Shown: positions 7,986 through 17,796, counted from the stretch's first letter. The stretch is 64,000 nt of DNA from Solibacillus sp. FSL R7-0682 (GCF_038005985.1 NZ_JBBOUI010000001.1:2934001-2998000); one strand, 5' to 3'. The notes: generated by a model not told the origin, from the letters alone. A program made the numbers and translations.

Positions 7986-8228
7986 AGTAGACGCTGGGAC
8001 AAAACCAAAACATCATTTTTCTCGAGTGAGAAAAATGATGCTTTTTTGTAATTGGTTTCCTTTGTGGGGACGCTTTCCGGGGGCGTGGCCTGAGCCTGTA
8101 TTCTCAGGCGTTACGCTATGACCCCAGGAGTCGCTCCTCCACTACAACCAGTTAATAAAGTATCCAATTTTTAATACTGTATTTTTACCGTAAACAGAGA
8201 AACTTTCACATCTGTCCCAGCCGCTGCT
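7986..8228. repeat. Intergenic repeat-like element with terminal inverted repeats
   Basis: A non-coding stretch of about 240 bp is bounded by an inverted repeat: GCTGGGACA at 7993-8001 and its exact complement at 8213-8221, with partial matching extending to about 16 bp. Inside are a strong terminator hairpin (8011-8040), a GC-rich core (8067-8150) with a 7-bp stem GCCTGAG/CTCAGGC (8088-8109), and no open reading frame. The core is clearly GC-richer than its surroundings. GCTGGGACA-type intergenic repeats are familiar from other Firmicutes genomes (from memory). One copy only is in this window. Confidence 0.55.
8011..8047 (+). terminator. Terminator of the GntR-ABC operon
   Basis: Perfect 13-bp stem (8011-8023 with 8028-8040), 4-nt loop, then CTTTTTT on the plus strand. 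It lies 51 nt after the last cassette gene, inside the repeat-like element. Confidence 0.88.
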
Positions 8229-8232
8229 TTTT

Positions 8233-9459
8233 TCATTCATTTTCCGGTCCAATAATTGCAATCGCCGGGACATTTAATAAAATTTTCGTGATGAGTTCAT
8301 CCATTGATTCCATCGAAATGGCATCAATTTTAGCTAATACTTCGTCCATTGAACGATGGTTGCGGTGAATAAGTTCATTCACTCCGTTACGATTCATATG
8401 GTCTTCTGTTCCTTCTAGCCCCAGTACGAAACTACCTTTTAGTTGTTCCTTCGCATTTTCTAACTCTTCTTCCGTCACACCACCAACAACAACATCAAAC
8501 AATGTTTGGTCGATTTGTTGTTTTAATGAATCTAAATTTTGTTTTGACGCAGAAGCATAAATTGTAAAGGTTCCAACATCTTCATAGCTTGATTGATAAC
8601 TAAATACGGAGTAAGCAAGACCTCGATCTTCACGTACATCTTGGAATAATCGCGAACTCATATTACCACCAATAATATTGTTTAATGCAGTAAAACTATA
8701 CATTAGTGGATCTTTCACACTAATAGCTGGGAACGCAATTGCAATATGGGCTTGCTCTGTATCCCGAAGTTTTTCTACCTCACCTGCTGTAAACATTGGA
8801 TAAGAAGGACTAGACACGACCAATGCTGGACTTGCCTCGTATTGGCCAAATAGCTGTTCAATTTTTTCTAGCAAACCCTCTTCTAAATTACCCGCAATGG
8901 AGATAACCACATTTTCTGGTCCATAGTGCTTCTCCATATATGAACGAATCATTGCTTCATCAAAAGTAGCTATTGTTTCTGGCGTTCCTAAAATCGGGCG
9001 ACCTAGTGCATCTTCAGGGAACATAACAGCCCATAGCTTTTCATGAACATCGTCTGCTGGGTCATCCTCACTCATATAAATTTCTTCTAATACTACTTGA
9101 CGCTCTCGCTCGATATCTTCCTTTGAAAATAGCGAATTGAAAAACATATCTGCCAGTATTGAAACAGCTAATTCACCGTGGTGATCTAATACTTTCGCAT
9201 AATAGCATGTATGTTCCTTTGAAGTGAATGCATTAATTTCGCCACCAATCCGGTCAAATTCCTCAGCGATTTGACGGGCTGTACGATTTTTCGTGCCTTT
9301 AAACAGCATATGCTCTATAAAATGAGTAATCCCGTTTTCTTCTGGGCCTTCATAGCGTGAGCCTGCATTTACCCAAATTCCAACTGATAATGAACGTACA
9401 TGTGACATTTGCTCTGCCACAATACGTACACCATTTTTACATGTAATCACCTGTACCAT
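8233..9459 (-). CDS. mlpA: M16 family zinc peptidase MlpA (YmxG)
   Basis: Insulinase/mitochondrial processing peptidase family (M16) protein, found beside pnp and ymxH in Bacillus. The start is ATG at 9459 (MVQVITCKNGVRIV), with an AAGGAG site 10 nt upstream; a 12-residue in-frame extension has no better site. That gives 408 aa. The inverted zinc motif HFIEH is at 46-50, and the distal Glu region (ERERQVVLEEIYMSEDDP) is present. The C-terminal domain has the R/Y segment EDRGLAYSVFSY typical of the family. It is probably cytoplasmic as there is no signal peptide. Substrates are unknown. Confidence 0.88.
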   Translation of the reverse strand: MVQVITCKNGVRIVAEQMSHVRSLSVGIWVNAGSRYEGPEENGITHFIEHMLFKGTKNRTARQIAEEFDRIGGEINAFTSKEHTCYYAKVLDHHGELAVSILADMFFNSLFSKEDIERERQVVLEEIYMSEDDPADDVHEKLWAVMFPEDALGRPILGTPETIATFDEAMIRSYMEKHYGPENVVISIAGNLEEGLLEKIEQLFGQYEASPALVVSSPSYPMFTAGEVEKLRDTEQAHIAIAFPAISVKDPLMYSFTALNNIIGGNMSSRLFQDVREDRGLAYSVFSYQSSYEDVGTFTIYASASKQNLDSLKQQIDQTLFDVVVGGVTEEELENAKEQLKGSFVLGLEGTEDHMNRNGVNELIHRNHRSMDEVLAKIDAISMESMDELITKILLNVPAIAIIGPENE

Positions 9460-9565
9460 GTATATTACGCTCCTTTTAAATTTAGAAGACATCACTTACA
9501 GCAATTTTGCATAAGATGATGTACTTTTATGTAATAGGAAGTTATTATCTTTACTCCCTATCGAC

Positions 9566-9598
9566 TAAAAAGAGGCTGTACGTGATGTACAACCTCTT
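9566..9598 (-). terminator. Terminator after pnp
   Basis: On the minus strand an 11-bp stem with one G-U pair and a 5-nt loop is followed by UUUU. It lies about 70 nt past the pnp stop and upstream of mlpA. Confidence 0.75.
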
Positions 9599-9666
9599 GA
9601 TATTGTAATTGTGCACACACAAAGTGCTTTTCTTTCAGGGCAGAAACAAATCCTTAGTTTGATGTA

Positions 9667-11781
9667 TTATTTGTTTTCTTCTGCGCGTTCTTTTTCTTCT
9701 TTAATGACTACTTTACGTGATAAGTTCACACGACCTTGATTGTCGATTTCGATACATTTCACCATTAGTTGATCACCAAGCTTTAATACATCTTCTACTG
9801 CTTTCGTACGTTCTTCTTGAATTTCAGAAATGTGTAGTAAGCCGTCTTTACCTGGGAAGATTTCACAGAATGCACCGAATTTTTCGATACGTTTAACAGT
9901 CGACATGTAGTACTCGCCAACTTTTGCTTCTCGTACGATTGATTCAATAATTTCACGAGCACGCTTAATCATTGTTTCATCAGAAGATGAAATGTAAATC
10001 GTACCATCTTGCTCTGTATCAATTTTCACGCCAGTTTCATCAATGATTTTGTTAATCTGTTTACCACCAGGTCCGATAACGTCACGGATTTTATCTGGAT
10101 TAATTTTAATAACAGAAATTTTTGGCGCGTATTTTGATAATGATTGACGAGCTTCAGGTAATGTCGCTAACATTGAATCTAAAATGTGCATACGTCCAAT
10201 TTTTGCTTGTGTTAATGCTTCTTCTAAAATATTGCGTGATAAGCCATCGATTTTAATATCCATTTGAAGAGCTGTTACACCTTTAGCTGTACCTGCTACT
10301 TTAAAGTCCATATCCCCAAGGTGATCTTCCATCCCTTGAATGTCTGTTAAAATTGAGTAATGTTCACCTTTTTTAATAAGTCCCATTGCAATACCTGCTA
10401 CTGGTGCTTTTAATGGAACTCCTGCATCCATCATCGCTAATGTCGACGCACAGATTGACGCTTGTGAAGTTGACCCATTTGATTCTAAAACTTCAGATAC
10501 ACAACGGATTGTATATGGGAAGTCTGCTTCATCTGGAATAACTGCAAGTAGTGCACGTTCTCCTAATGCACCGTGTCCGATTTCACGGCGACCTGGACCA
10601 CGGATTGGACCAGTTTCCCCTACTGAAAATTGAGGGAAGTTGTAATGGTGCATCCAACGTTTTGATTCCTCTACACCTAAACCATCAATAATTTGTACAT
10701 CACCTAAAGCACCTAGTGTACAAATTGATAACGCTTGTGTTTGACCACGCGTAAATAGTGCAGAACCGTGTGTACGATCTAATAAACCAACTTCAGAAGA
10801 AAGAGGACGAATCTCGTCTAATTGACGACCATCTGGACGCACTTTATCTTCTGTAATTAAACGACGCACTTCGTCTTTCACCATTTTATCTAAAATGCCT
10901 TTAACTTGCTTCATCGTCTCATCGTCAACTTCTTGCTCTTCGTAAGTTGAGATTACACGTTCTTTTACTACAGTAATTGCTTCCTCACGAGCATGCTTTT
11001 CAACTGTTTGAATTGCAGCATTCATATCTGCTTCGCAAATTGCTTTAATATCAGCAGTTAATTGTGCATCTAACTCATAAATTACAACTGCTTGCTTTTC
11101 TTTCCCTACTGCAGCTGCAATTTCTTCTTGGAAAGCAATTAATTTTTTAATTTCTTCATGACCGAACATTATTGCTTCTAACATAACTTCTTCAGGAACT
11201 TCTAGAGCCCCTGCTTCTACCATGTTAATTGCATCCTTATTACCCGCTACAGTTAAATGAATAGTTGACTTTGTCGCTTGTTCTACTGTTGGGTTAATAA
11301 CGAATTCGCCATCGATATATCCTACGTGTACACCCGCAATTGGGCCATCGAATGGAATATCAGAAATAGCTAATGCTAATGATGAACCGAACATTGCTGC
11401 TACATCAGATGGATTATTTTGATCATTTGACATAACCATTGAAATTACTTGTACTTCATTTCGGAAGCCATCTGGGAACATTGGACGGATAGGACGGTCG
11501 ATTAAGCGTGAAGCTAATATAGCTGTCTCAGATGGACGGCCTTCACGTTTAATAAAGCCACCAGGAATTTTACCTGCAGCGTATAATTTTTCTTCATAGT
11601 TGACTGTTAATGGGAAGAAATCTAAAGGTTTTGGTGATTTAGACATTGTTGCAGTTGAGAGTACTGCTGTTTCTCCGTAGCGCACTAAAGCTGCACCATT
11701 TGCTTGTTTTGCTAACTGTCCTACTTCTATTACAAGTGGACGGCCAGCCCATTCATACGAAAAGACTTTTTTTTCGTTCAT
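9667..11781 (-). CDS. pnp: Polyribonucleotide nucleotidyltransferase
   Basis: PNPase, the phosphate-dependent 3'-5' exoribonuclease of the degradosome-like network. The 704-aa protein has two RNase PH domains (about 12-140 and 310-520), an all-helical middle, a KH domain (about 553-612, with [16 protein letters not shown]) and a C-terminal S1 domain (about 620-690; [18 protein letters not shown]). Phosphate-site segments [10 protein letters not shown] and [20 protein letters not shown] are intact. It is preceded by 345 bp of leader and intergenic DNA that contains a long hairpin, and is followed by its own terminator. Confidence 0.96.
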   Translation of the reverse strand: MNEKKVFSYEWAGRPLVIEVGQLAKQANGAALVRYGETAVLSTATMSKSPKPLDFFPLTVNYEEKLYAAGKIPGGFIKREGRPSETAILASRLIDRPIRPMFPDGFRNEVQVISMVMSNDQNNPSDVAAMFGSSLALAISDIPFDGPIAGVHVGYIDGEFVINPTVEQATKSTIHLTVAGNKDAINMVEAGALEVPEEVMLEAIMFGHEEIKKLIAFQEEIAAAVGKEKQAVVIYELDAQLTADIKAICEADMNAAIQTVEKHAREEAITVVKERVISTYEEQEVDDETMKQVKGILDKMVKDEVRRLITEDKVRPDGRQLDEIRPLSSEVGLLDRTHGSALFTRGQTQALSICTLGALGDVQIIDGLGVEESKRWMHHYNFPQFSVGETGPIRGPGRREIGHGALGERALLAVIPDEADFPYTIRCVSEVLESNGSTSQASICASTLAMMDAGVPLKAPVAGIAMGLIKKGEHYSILTDIQGMEDHLGDMDFKVAGTAKGVTALQMDIKIDGLSRNILEEALTQAKIGRMHILDSMLATLPEARQSLSKYAPKISVIKINPDKIRDVIGPGGKQINKIIDETGVKIDTEQDGTIYISSSDETMIKRAREIIESIVREAKVGEYYMSTVKRIEKFGAFCEIFPGKDGLLHISEIQEERTKAVEDVLKLGDQLMVKCIEIDNQGRVNLSRKVVIKEEKERAEENK

Positions 11782-12126
11782 TAAATGAACCCCTTTCTTA
11801 TTGAAACACTCTACGCATCTTATTATGTATCATAGTAAGTGTATCAAAAAAGCCATATCTATGCTAAATTTTTTCAAAAAATATTTATGTTTTCGCAAAT
11901 TTAACTTCTTTCAAAGGGCGTATTTACACCCACTGAAAGAAGTTAATGCCCCCGAAGGATGTCATCACTGCGATAAACTCATTTTTGATTAAGCATCTAG
12001 CAATTTTGATATGTTTTACTAAAATTACATGTTCATCAGCATATGTTTTTGTTTATTAATATATCTTACTTGATCTCTTCTTAAACATAATAAAAAGCGG
12101 GATAAATCCCGCTTTTTATTGTCAGA
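11782..12126. other. rpsO-pnp intergenic region with a long hairpin
   Basis: 345 bp without a credible gene. It contains the rpsO terminator (12092-12117) and, on the minus strand, a hairpin at 11903-11944: an 11-bp perfect outer stem AACTTCTTTCA/TGAAAGAAGTT with a partial GGG/CCC inner pairing. The hairpin is about 120 nt before the pnp start and so would be in the pnp leader. A plus-strand 63-codon frame here has no ribosome site and is not called. No clear promoter was identified. Confidence 0.55.
12092..12117 (-). terminator. Terminator after rpsO
   Basis: Perfect 11-bp stem AAAAAGCGGGA/TCCCGCTTTTT with a 4-nt loop, 10 nt after the rpsO stop. The arms supply U runs on both strands. Confidence 0.88.
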
Positions 12127-12396
12127 TTAGCGACGTAATCCAAGTTTGTTAATTAATTCACGGTAACGTGCAACGTCGTTTTCACGTAAGTATTTTAATA
12201 AGTGACGACGTTTACCTACCATTTTAAGAAGACCACGTTGAGAGTGGAAATCTTTTTTGTGAGTAGCTAAGTGAGTATTTAAAGCGTTGATTTCTGCAGT
12301 TAATACAGCGATTTGTACTTCTGGAGAACCAGTGTCGCTTTCGTGAGTACGGTACTCAGCGATAATTTCGTTTTTACGTTGTTGTGTAATTGCCAT
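12127..12396 (-). CDS. rpsO: 30S ribosomal protein S15
   Basis: Primary binding protein of the 16S rRNA central domain. The protein is 89 aa, full length, with the diagnostic segments [16 protein letters not shown] (20-35), [12 protein letters not shown] and [11 protein letters not shown] strong AGGAGG site precedes the ATG. Its 5' leader folds into a branched structure (see 12429-12510), consistent with S15 autoregulation known in other bacteria. It is flanked by a terminator and is probably monocistronic or read from ribF. Confidence 0.97.
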   Translation of the reverse strand: MAITQQRKNEIIAEYRTHESDTGSPEVQIAVLTAEINALNTHLATHKKDFHSQRGLLKMVGKRRHLLKYLRENDVARYRELINKLGLRR

Positions 12397-12428
12397 GTGA
12401 AATGACCTCCTAAAATTATAATAATCCC

Positions 12429-12510
12429 CTATAGCACAGCAAACGCTGGAGTTGCGGAAAGCCGAGCTAAGGTTCGTACGATGAATTCGTACTTATGAAT
12501 AGTACCATAG
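12429..12510 (-). promoter_or_regulatory. Multibranched rpsO leader, candidate S15 autoregulatory site
   Basis: On the minus strand the arms CTATGGTAC (12510-12502) and GTGCTATAG (12437-12429) close a 9-bp stem with two G-U pairs. Inside are a GTACG/CGTAC hairpin and a CAGC-GTTT-GCTG hairpin, giving a three-way or four-way junction 33 nt before the rpsO start. S15 leaders with a junction structure are known from Geobacillus and other bacteria; whether this is the same class needs covariance modelling. Confidence 0.55.
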
Positions 12511-12532
12511 TTCCCTTATATTTCGCAACTAT

Positions 12533-13483
12533 TTAAGACAGTTGCTCAAAATAACGAATCGCTTGTTGCTTATCCAATTCAATTTGCTGAATAAGTGCAT
12601 CTATTCCATTAAATTTACGCTCGCTTCGAATACGTTTATACCAACAGACAACGACTTCTTCCCCGTATATATTTTTATCGAAGTTTAAAATATGCACTTC
12701 GATTGATAGTCGCTTTTCGTCTGGATTTTTAAAGGTTGGCTTGTAGCCTACATTACAAACACCATTAAACACTTCATTTTGAACTAATATTTTTACTGCA
12801 TACACGCCTGTTGCAGGGATGTAGCAACCTTCCATCGCTTGAACATTGGCAGTTGGGAAGCCCATCGTACGACCACGCTTATCCCCATGCACAACAATCC
12901 CTGGAACTTCAAAAGCACGCCCTAAAAGTGTACGAACTTGTTCCATCTCACCATTTTGCAAATATTTCCGAATTCGTGTCGAGCTAATTTTCTCTTCCGT
13001 ATCTTGTTGTTTTTCAACAATTGTCACACCAAATTGCCCCTTTGATAAATGCTCCATCATCGTCATATTGCCTTTTCCAAATGCACCGAATGAAAAATCA
13101 AACCCAGCTGTTACATGTTTGACATTCAAATCTAAAATGAAGTATTGGATAAATTCTTCGGGAGCTAGTTTAGCAAAATCTGATGTGAAATTCACAACAA
13201 AAACAGTATCAACATTCAATTTTTCTAAAGTATCAAGCTTTTGAGCAAGAGGTGTAATATAAAATACTTTTTCATTGCGTCCACCTAATACAATCGATGG
13301 ATGTGGATCAAACGTCATGACTGCACTTTTAATATTCAATTGCTGTGCTTTTTCTTTTGCCGATTCAATAACTGCTTGATGCCCTTTATGTACACCATCA
13401 AAAAAGCCTACCGCTAATGAATACGAATCTTTATTTGCTTCCTTCGATAATTGATGCGGGTATTTTAAATGAATTACGTTCAT
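12533..13483 (-). CDS. ribF: Bifunctional riboflavin kinase/FAD synthetase
   Basis: Makes FMN from riboflavin and FAD from FMN (named ribC in B. subtilis). The 316-aa protein has the N-terminal FAD synthetase nucleotidyltransferase domain (GFFDGVHKGHQ at 27-37, SSTRIRKYLQNGEM) and the C-terminal kinase domain (about 185-312, KRGRTMGFPTANV, GVCNVGYKPTF). It begins 10 bp after the truB stop, in the truB-ribF pair conserved in Bacillus. The minus-strand region after it is the rpsO leader. Confidence 0.95.
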   Translation of the reverse strand: MNVIHLKYPHQLSKEANKDSYSLAVGFFDGVHKGHQAVIESAKEKAQQLNIKSAVMTFDPHPSIVLGGRNEKVFYITPLAQKLDTLEKLNVDTVFVVNFTSDFAKLAPEEFIQYFILDLNVKHVTAGFDFSFGAFGKGNMTMMEHLSKGQFGVTIVEKQQDTEEKISSTRIRKYLQNGEMEQVRTLLGRAFEVPGIVVHGDKRGRTMGFPTANVQAMEGCYIPATGVYAVKILVQNEVFNGVCNVGYKPTFKNPDEKRLSIEVHILNFDKNIYGEEVVVCWYKRIRSERKFNGIDALIQQIELDKQQAIRYFEQLS

Positions 13484-13493
13484 ATTTTGCCTC

Positions 13494-14405
13494 CTAATCT
13501 AGTTCGGGAAACATTTTATCCGGCTTCATTTGTCCTTCTTTTGTCGGATGTGCGATGTAAACCGCAAATGCTCTTCCGTCTACACCATATACGATTTTAT
13601 CATGCTCTTTTAATAATGCATGCATCGGTAAAACTTGTCCATTGAAAATTTGTTTTTCGATGTCTGGTGTAACTTCTACATAAGGGTAGTCGGAAAGGGC
13701 ATATTCAACAGGTAATAAAAACTGTTCTTGCTTCCCTGCCTCCATTAGTTCAGCTATATCCGTTAATGTAAAACAATTGTCCTTTGTGAACGTACCAGAC
13801 GCTGTGCGAACAAGCTCGTGCATATGAGCAGGATAGCCAAGCGCTTCCCCAATTTGAACAGCAAGCGTTCGGATGTATGTCCCTTTTGAACATTTGATAC
13901 GAATAGAGAACGTTACTTCTTCACCTTCGAACATTTCAGCCTCATCTAATAACTGTAGCTCATAAATCGTAATTTTGCGGGTTGGACGTTCGACCGTTTG
14001 TCCTGCTCGTGCGTACTCATATAGCTTTTTCCCATTCACTTTAACAGCTGAAAACATTGGTGGTGTTTGCTCGATAGTACCTGTAAGCGATGATAACGCC
14101 TTTAAAATTTGAGCACGCGTAAATGATTTAAACGCATCATTTTTCTCTACCGTTTCCCCTTCTGCATCTTCTGTTGTTGTTGTACGACTAATTGATATTA
14201 CCGCTTCATAGGTCTTACCCGCGTCAGTCAAATATTCTGCAATACGTGTTGCCTGACCAATACAAATTGGCAATACACCTTCTACACCAGGATCCAGAGT
14301 ACCTGTATGCCCAACCTTTTTTGTCCTTAAAATTTTACGCAATTTAAATACGCAGTCATGACTTGTCATGCCACGCTCTTTCCATAATGGAAGAATGCCA
14401 TTCAT
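13494..14405 (-). CDS. truB: tRNA pseudouridine(55) synthase
   Basis: Forms pseudouridine 55 in the T loop of tRNAs. The chosen start is ATG at 14405 (MNGILPLWKERGMTSHD), with GGGAG 10 nt upstream; a longer in-frame start would run through the terminator hairpin and adds residues not found in the family. The protein is then 303 aa. The catalytic Asp38 is in HTGTLDPG, and the KTYEA strand and SKGTYIRTLA motif are present. A terminator-like hairpin lies 16-59 nt upstream, so transcription from rbfA may be attenuated here. Confidence 0.94.
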   Translation of the reverse strand: MNGILPLWKERGMTSHDCVFKLRKILRTKKVGHTGTLDPGVEGVLPICIGQATRIAEYLTDAGKTYEAVISISRTTTTEDAEGETVEKNDAFKSFTRAQILKALSSLTGTIEQTPPMFSAVKVNGKKLYEYARAGQTVERPTRKITIYELQLLDEAEMFEGEEVTFSIRIKCSKGTYIRTLAVQIGEALGYPAHMHELVRTASGTFTKDNCFTLTDIAELMEAGKQEQFLLPVEYALSDYPYVEVTPDIEKQIFNGQVLPMHALLKEHDKIVYGVDGRAFAVYIAHPTKEGQMKPDKMFPELD

Positions 14406-14420
14406 TGTTATCAAACTCCC

Positions 14421-14464
14421 TAAAAAAAATAGGCAGAAACATTGTTTACACAACATTCCTGCCT
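14421..14464 (-). terminator. Terminator-like hairpin between rbfA and truB
   Basis: On the minus strand a 14-bp stem with three G-U pairs (14464-14451 with 14444-14431, 6-nt loop) is followed by TATTTTTTTT. It separates the nusA-infB-rbfA operon from truB-ribF. Confidence 0.8.
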
Positions 14465-14506
14465 TCCAATTTGTATGGCTTCACAGAGAAGGTCCCGTGT
14501 GAAAAC

Positions 14507-14851
14507 TTATTTGTCTTCGTGAAGACCACGAAGTAATGCATCAATTTTATTTCCGTATTCGATTGCTGTATCAAACTCGAAAATTAATTCTGGTGTTCGA
14601 CGTAAACGAATGCGTGAACCGATTTCTGAGCGAATGAAGCCTGAAGCTTTTTCTAATGCTTTTAATGATTCATTACGCTCACGTTCGTTGCCTAAAGATG
14701 TAATATATACAGTCGCTTGTTGTAAATCCCCTGTAACTGCTACATCAGTCACAGTTACAAAACCTACACGTGGGTCTTTAATTTTGCGGCTGATAATTTC
14801 AGTAATCTCTTTTTTCATTTGCTCGCCAACACGATTAGAACGTAGAGACAT
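14507..14851 (-). CDS. rbfA: 30S ribosome-binding factor A
   Basis: Late 16S rRNA maturation and cold-adaptation factor that binds the 30S subunit. The ATG at 14851 ([16 protein letters not shown]) has a GAGGTGA site at normal spacing; a GTG three codons upstream overlaps that site. The protein is 114 aa, with the KH-like fold segments [13 protein letters not shown] and [17 protein letters not shown]. It follows ylxP by 46 bp and is the last gene of the nusA operon before a terminator. Confidence 0.95.
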   Translation of the reverse strand: MSLRSNRVGEQMKKEITEIISRKIKDPRVGFVTVTDVAVTGDLQQATVYITSLGNERERNESLKALEKASGFIRSEIGSRIRLRRTPELIFEFDTAIEYGNKIDALLRGLHEDK

Positions 14852-14897
14852 AAACGTCACCTCTTTTTACTACTTAAGTTGCCACATTTCGTGGACT

Positions 14898-15176
14898 TTA
14901 TAAATATTCTCGATAAAAATCTAACTGTTCCCATTGTGGATTGGACTGTAAAAAATGGACAGCATGCATAAGCTCACGTTCAGCTGCCTCCTTTGAAGAG
15001 GCAACAGCAACGAGCGCAAGGCGTGTACGTTGCCATACATTTTGATGGTCTATTTCCGCAACAGAAACGTTAAATTTTTGCTTTGTGCGTGTCACCATTC
15101 GTTGCAAAACAGCGCGCTTTTCCTTTAATGAGTGGGCAGCTTGAATAATGAATTCAATTTCTGCGTAAACAATCAT
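14898..15176 (-). CDS. ylxP: YlxP family protein (DUF503)
   Basis: A 92-aa protein of the DUF503 family ([25 protein letters not shown]...), a small ferredoxin-like fold conserved next to infB in Firmicutes. The LKEKR motif at 18-22 is the family signature. Its start shares one base with the infB stop (TAATG), indicating translational coupling. A role in ribosome maturation is inferred from context; none is proven by sequence. Confidence 0.9.
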   Translation of the reverse strand: MIVYAEIEFIIQAAHSLKEKRAVLQRMVTRTKQKFNVSVAEIDHQNVWQRTRLALVAVASSKEAAERELMHAVHFLQSNPQWEQLDFYREYL

Positions 15177-17473
15177 TATTTACGTACAATCTCTTCCATT
15201 ACGAAGGCTTCGATAATGTCGCCTTCTTTAATGTCGTTGTAGTTTTTAATTGTAATACCACACTCATAACCTTTTGCTACTTCTTTTGCGTCATCTTTGA
15301 AACGTTTTAATGAGTCTAACTCACCTTCGAAAATAACAACGTTTTCGCGGATAATACGAACACCTGCGTCACGAACGATTTTACCTTCAATAACGTAAGA
15401 ACCTGCGATTGTACCCACTTTAGATACTTTAATTGTTTGACGAACTTCTGCTTGACCAACGATTTTTTCTTCGTATTCTGGGTCTAACATACCTTTCATC
15501 GCTGATTCGATTTCTTCAATAACTTTGTAGATGATACGGTGTAAACGAATATCTACGCCTTCTTCATCAGCTGCACGCTTCGCATTTACATCTGGGCGTA
15601 CGTTGAAACCAATTACGATTGCGTTAGACGCAGCCGCAAGTGAAATATCTGATTCAGTGATTGCACCAGCACCAGTGTGGATAATTTTAACGTTTACACC
15701 TTCTACATCAATTTTCATTAATGACGAAGCCATTGCTTCCACAGTACCTTGTACGTCAGCTTTCACGATTAAGTTTAATTCTTTTACGTCACCCTGACTC
15801 ATTTGTTCAAATAAGTTATCAAGTGTTACACGTTGCTTTTCAGAACGTTGAGCTTGAATAGCAGTCATTGAACGAGACTCACCAACTTGACGAGCTGTTT
15901 TCTCATCTGCGAATACTACGAAACGGTCGCCCGCTTGTGGCACTTCGTTTAATCCAGTAATTTCAACTGGAGTTGATGGACCTGCTTCTTTAACACGACG
16001 ACCAAGGTCATTTACCATTGCACGTACGCGACCATAAGCATGACCAACTACGATTGGATCACCAACACGTAATGTACCATCTTGAACTAATAATGTAGCA
16101 ATTGCACCACGACCACGGTCTAGTTGTGCTTCGATTACAGACCCGATTGCTGAACGAGTTGGGTTCGCTTTTAATTCGCCAACTTCTGCTGTTAATAAAA
16201 TCATTTCTAGTAATTCATTTATACCTTCACCTTTTAAAGCTGAGATTGGTACGAAAATTGTTTCCCCGCCCCAAGCTTCAGGTACTAATCCGTGCTCTGT
16301 TAATTCTTGCTGAACGCGGTCTGGGTTTGCAGATGGTTTATCCATTTTGTTAACAGCAACGATAATTGGTACTTCTGCAGCTTTTGCGTGGTTAATCGCT
16401 TCTACTGTTTGAGGCATTACACCGTCATCAGCAGCTACTACGATAATCGCAATATCTGTTACAGATGCACCGCGCGCACGCATTGTTGTGAAGGCTGCGT
16501 GTCCTGGTGTATCTAAGAATGTAATTTTTTTGTCGCCTTCAGATACTTGGTAAGCACCAATATGTTGTGTGATACCACCTGCTTCACCAGCAGTTACTTT
16601 CGTATTACGAATAGAGTCTAGTAAAGTTGTTTTACCATGGTCAACGTGCCCCATAATTGTTACAACTGCTGGACGCTCTTCTAAAGCATCTTCATCTACT
16701 TCTACAATTGTTTCATCGAAGTACGTATCTAAATCTGTTTTGTCGATACGGATTTCTTCTTCTACTTCTACACCATAGTCAGCACAGATTAATTCAATTG
16801 CATCTTTATCTAACTCTTGGTTAATTGTTGCCATAACACCAAGCATAAATAATTTTTTAATAATTTCAGATGGCTCGCGGTGTAATTTCTTCGCAAGCTC
16901 AGCTACTGTTAAGCTTTCATAGAACGTAATTTTTTCCGGTAATTCTTTTTGGACCATTGGCTGTGGAGCTGGACGGTGCGTACGACGTTTACCGCCATTA
17001 ATTCCTGGCTTTCTACGTTGTTGGAATCCGCCCTTGTTGTTATTTGAGTTATTGCCGCCTTTGCGGTTATTGTTATTATTTTGAGTCATATGTCGATTTT
17101 GGTTACCTTTTTCATTCTTTTGTTTTTCGCCCTGTTGCGATTGTGTTTGCCTATTGGCATTATTCGTTTTTCTCGGTTGCTGATTAATTGAAGCAGATTG
17201 TTGACGTCCCTGCTTTTGATCATTCTGCGCATTTTTCTGCCCCTGTGACACTTTTGGTGTATCATTTGCAGCCTTGGCAGGTGATTTTTCAGGTGATTTC
17301 TTTGCTGGTTCTGCTGCTTGCTTAAAGACAGAATCAAGTTTTGAACGCGTCTCTTCATCTATTACCGCCATATGATTTTTCACAGGCAGATTTAATGATG
17401 CTAACTGCTCAATAACTTCTTTACTTGTTTTATTTACCTTTTTCGCATATTCATGAACTCTTACTTTGCTCAT
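15176..17473 (-). CDS. infB: Translation initiation factor IF-2
   Basis: GTPase that places initiator tRNA on the 30S subunit. The protein is 765 aa. It has an N-terminal IF2-N module (1-50), a long Lys/Asn/Gln-rich linker (about 55-165) with asparagine runs, a second IF2-N domain (about 185-250), the G domain with GHVDHGKTT (about 275-283), DTPGH and NKMDK, then the beta-barrel and IF2-C domains. The low-complexity linker is expected for the family. It lies 14 bp after ylxQ in the nusA operon. Confidence 0.96.
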   Translation of the reverse strand: MSKVRVHEYAKKVNKTSKEVIEQLASLNLPVKNHMAVIDEETRSKLDSVFKQAAEPAKKSPEKSPAKAANDTPKVSQGQKNAQNDQKQGRQQSASINQQPRKTNNANRQTQSQQGEKQKNEKGNQNRHMTQNNNNNRKGGNNSNNNKGGFQQRRKPGINGGKRRTHRPAPQPMVQKELPEKITFYESLTVAELAKKLHREPSEIIKKLFMLGVMATINQELDKDAIELICADYGVEVEEEIRIDKTDLDTYFDETIVEVDEDALEERPAVVTIMGHVDHGKTTLLDSIRNTKVTAGEAGGITQHIGAYQVSEGDKKITFLDTPGHAAFTTMRARGASVTDIAIIVVAADDGVMPQTVEAINHAKAAEVPIIVAVNKMDKPSANPDRVQQELTEHGLVPEAWGGETIFVPISALKGEGINELLEMILLTAEVGELKANPTRSAIGSVIEAQLDRGRGAIATLLVQDGTLRVGDPIVVGHAYGRVRAMVNDLGRRVKEAGPSTPVEITGLNEVPQAGDRFVVFADEKTARQVGESRSMTAIQAQRSEKQRVTLDNLFEQMSQGDVKELNLIVKADVQGTVEAMASSLMKIDVEGVNVKIIHTGAGAITESDISLAAASNAIVIGFNVRPDVNAKRAADEEGVDIRLHRIIYKVIEEIESAMKGMLDPEYEEKIVGQAEVRQTIKVSKVGTIAGSYVIEGKIVRDAGVRIIRENVVIFEGELDSLKRFKDDAKEVAKGYECGITIKNYNDIKEGDIIEAFVMEEIVRK

Positions 17474-17487
17474 CTGCTCACCCCCGA

Positions 17488-17796
17488 CTAATTTTCGTTG
17501 AGTAGACTAGACATTTTTTTAGCAAATCCGCTATCAGTAATAGCAATCGCTACACGGGCTTCCTTCCCGGTAGCATGTCCTAGATCATATCGATCTCCGA
17601 AAACATAATACTCAACGTTGTAATACGTACATTTATCTTGAATCTTTTTACTAGTATTATTTGAAGCATCCGATGCAAGTAAAATAAGCTTTGCTTTTCC
17701 ACTACGGATTTCCTTGATAACTAGCTCTTCTCCAGAGATTACTTTTCGTGCACGTGCCGCTAAGCCTAATAGCTGTAGCAATGCAGGATTGGTCAT
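17488..17796 (-). CDS. ylxQ: YlxQ, L7Ae-family RNA-binding protein
   Basis: A 102-aa protein of the ribosomal L7Ae/L30e family, which binds kink-turn RNA. The opening [33 protein letters not shown] is split here only by the family pattern: GLAARA and the VISGEE loop, followed by [11 protein letters not shown]. It overlaps ylxR by 4 bp. It is part of the nusA-ylxR-ylxQ-infB order conserved across Firmicutes. Its exact RNA target is not known from the sequence. Confidence 0.9.
   Translation of the reverse strand: MTNPALLQLLGLAARARKVISGEELVIKEIRSGKAKLILLASDASNNTSKKIQDKCTYYNVEYYVFGDRYDLGHATGKEARVAIAITDSGFAKKMSSLLNEN

Noticed and set aside
11801-11992. Plus-strand 63-codon frame in the rpsO-pnp gap
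   Set aside because: No ribosome site, runs through the leader hairpin against the direction of transcription, no recognisable protein features.
17041-17300. DNA repeat in infB
   Set aside because: The Asn/Gln/Lys-rich codon repeats encode the normal IF-2 linker; not a mobile or regulatory repeat.
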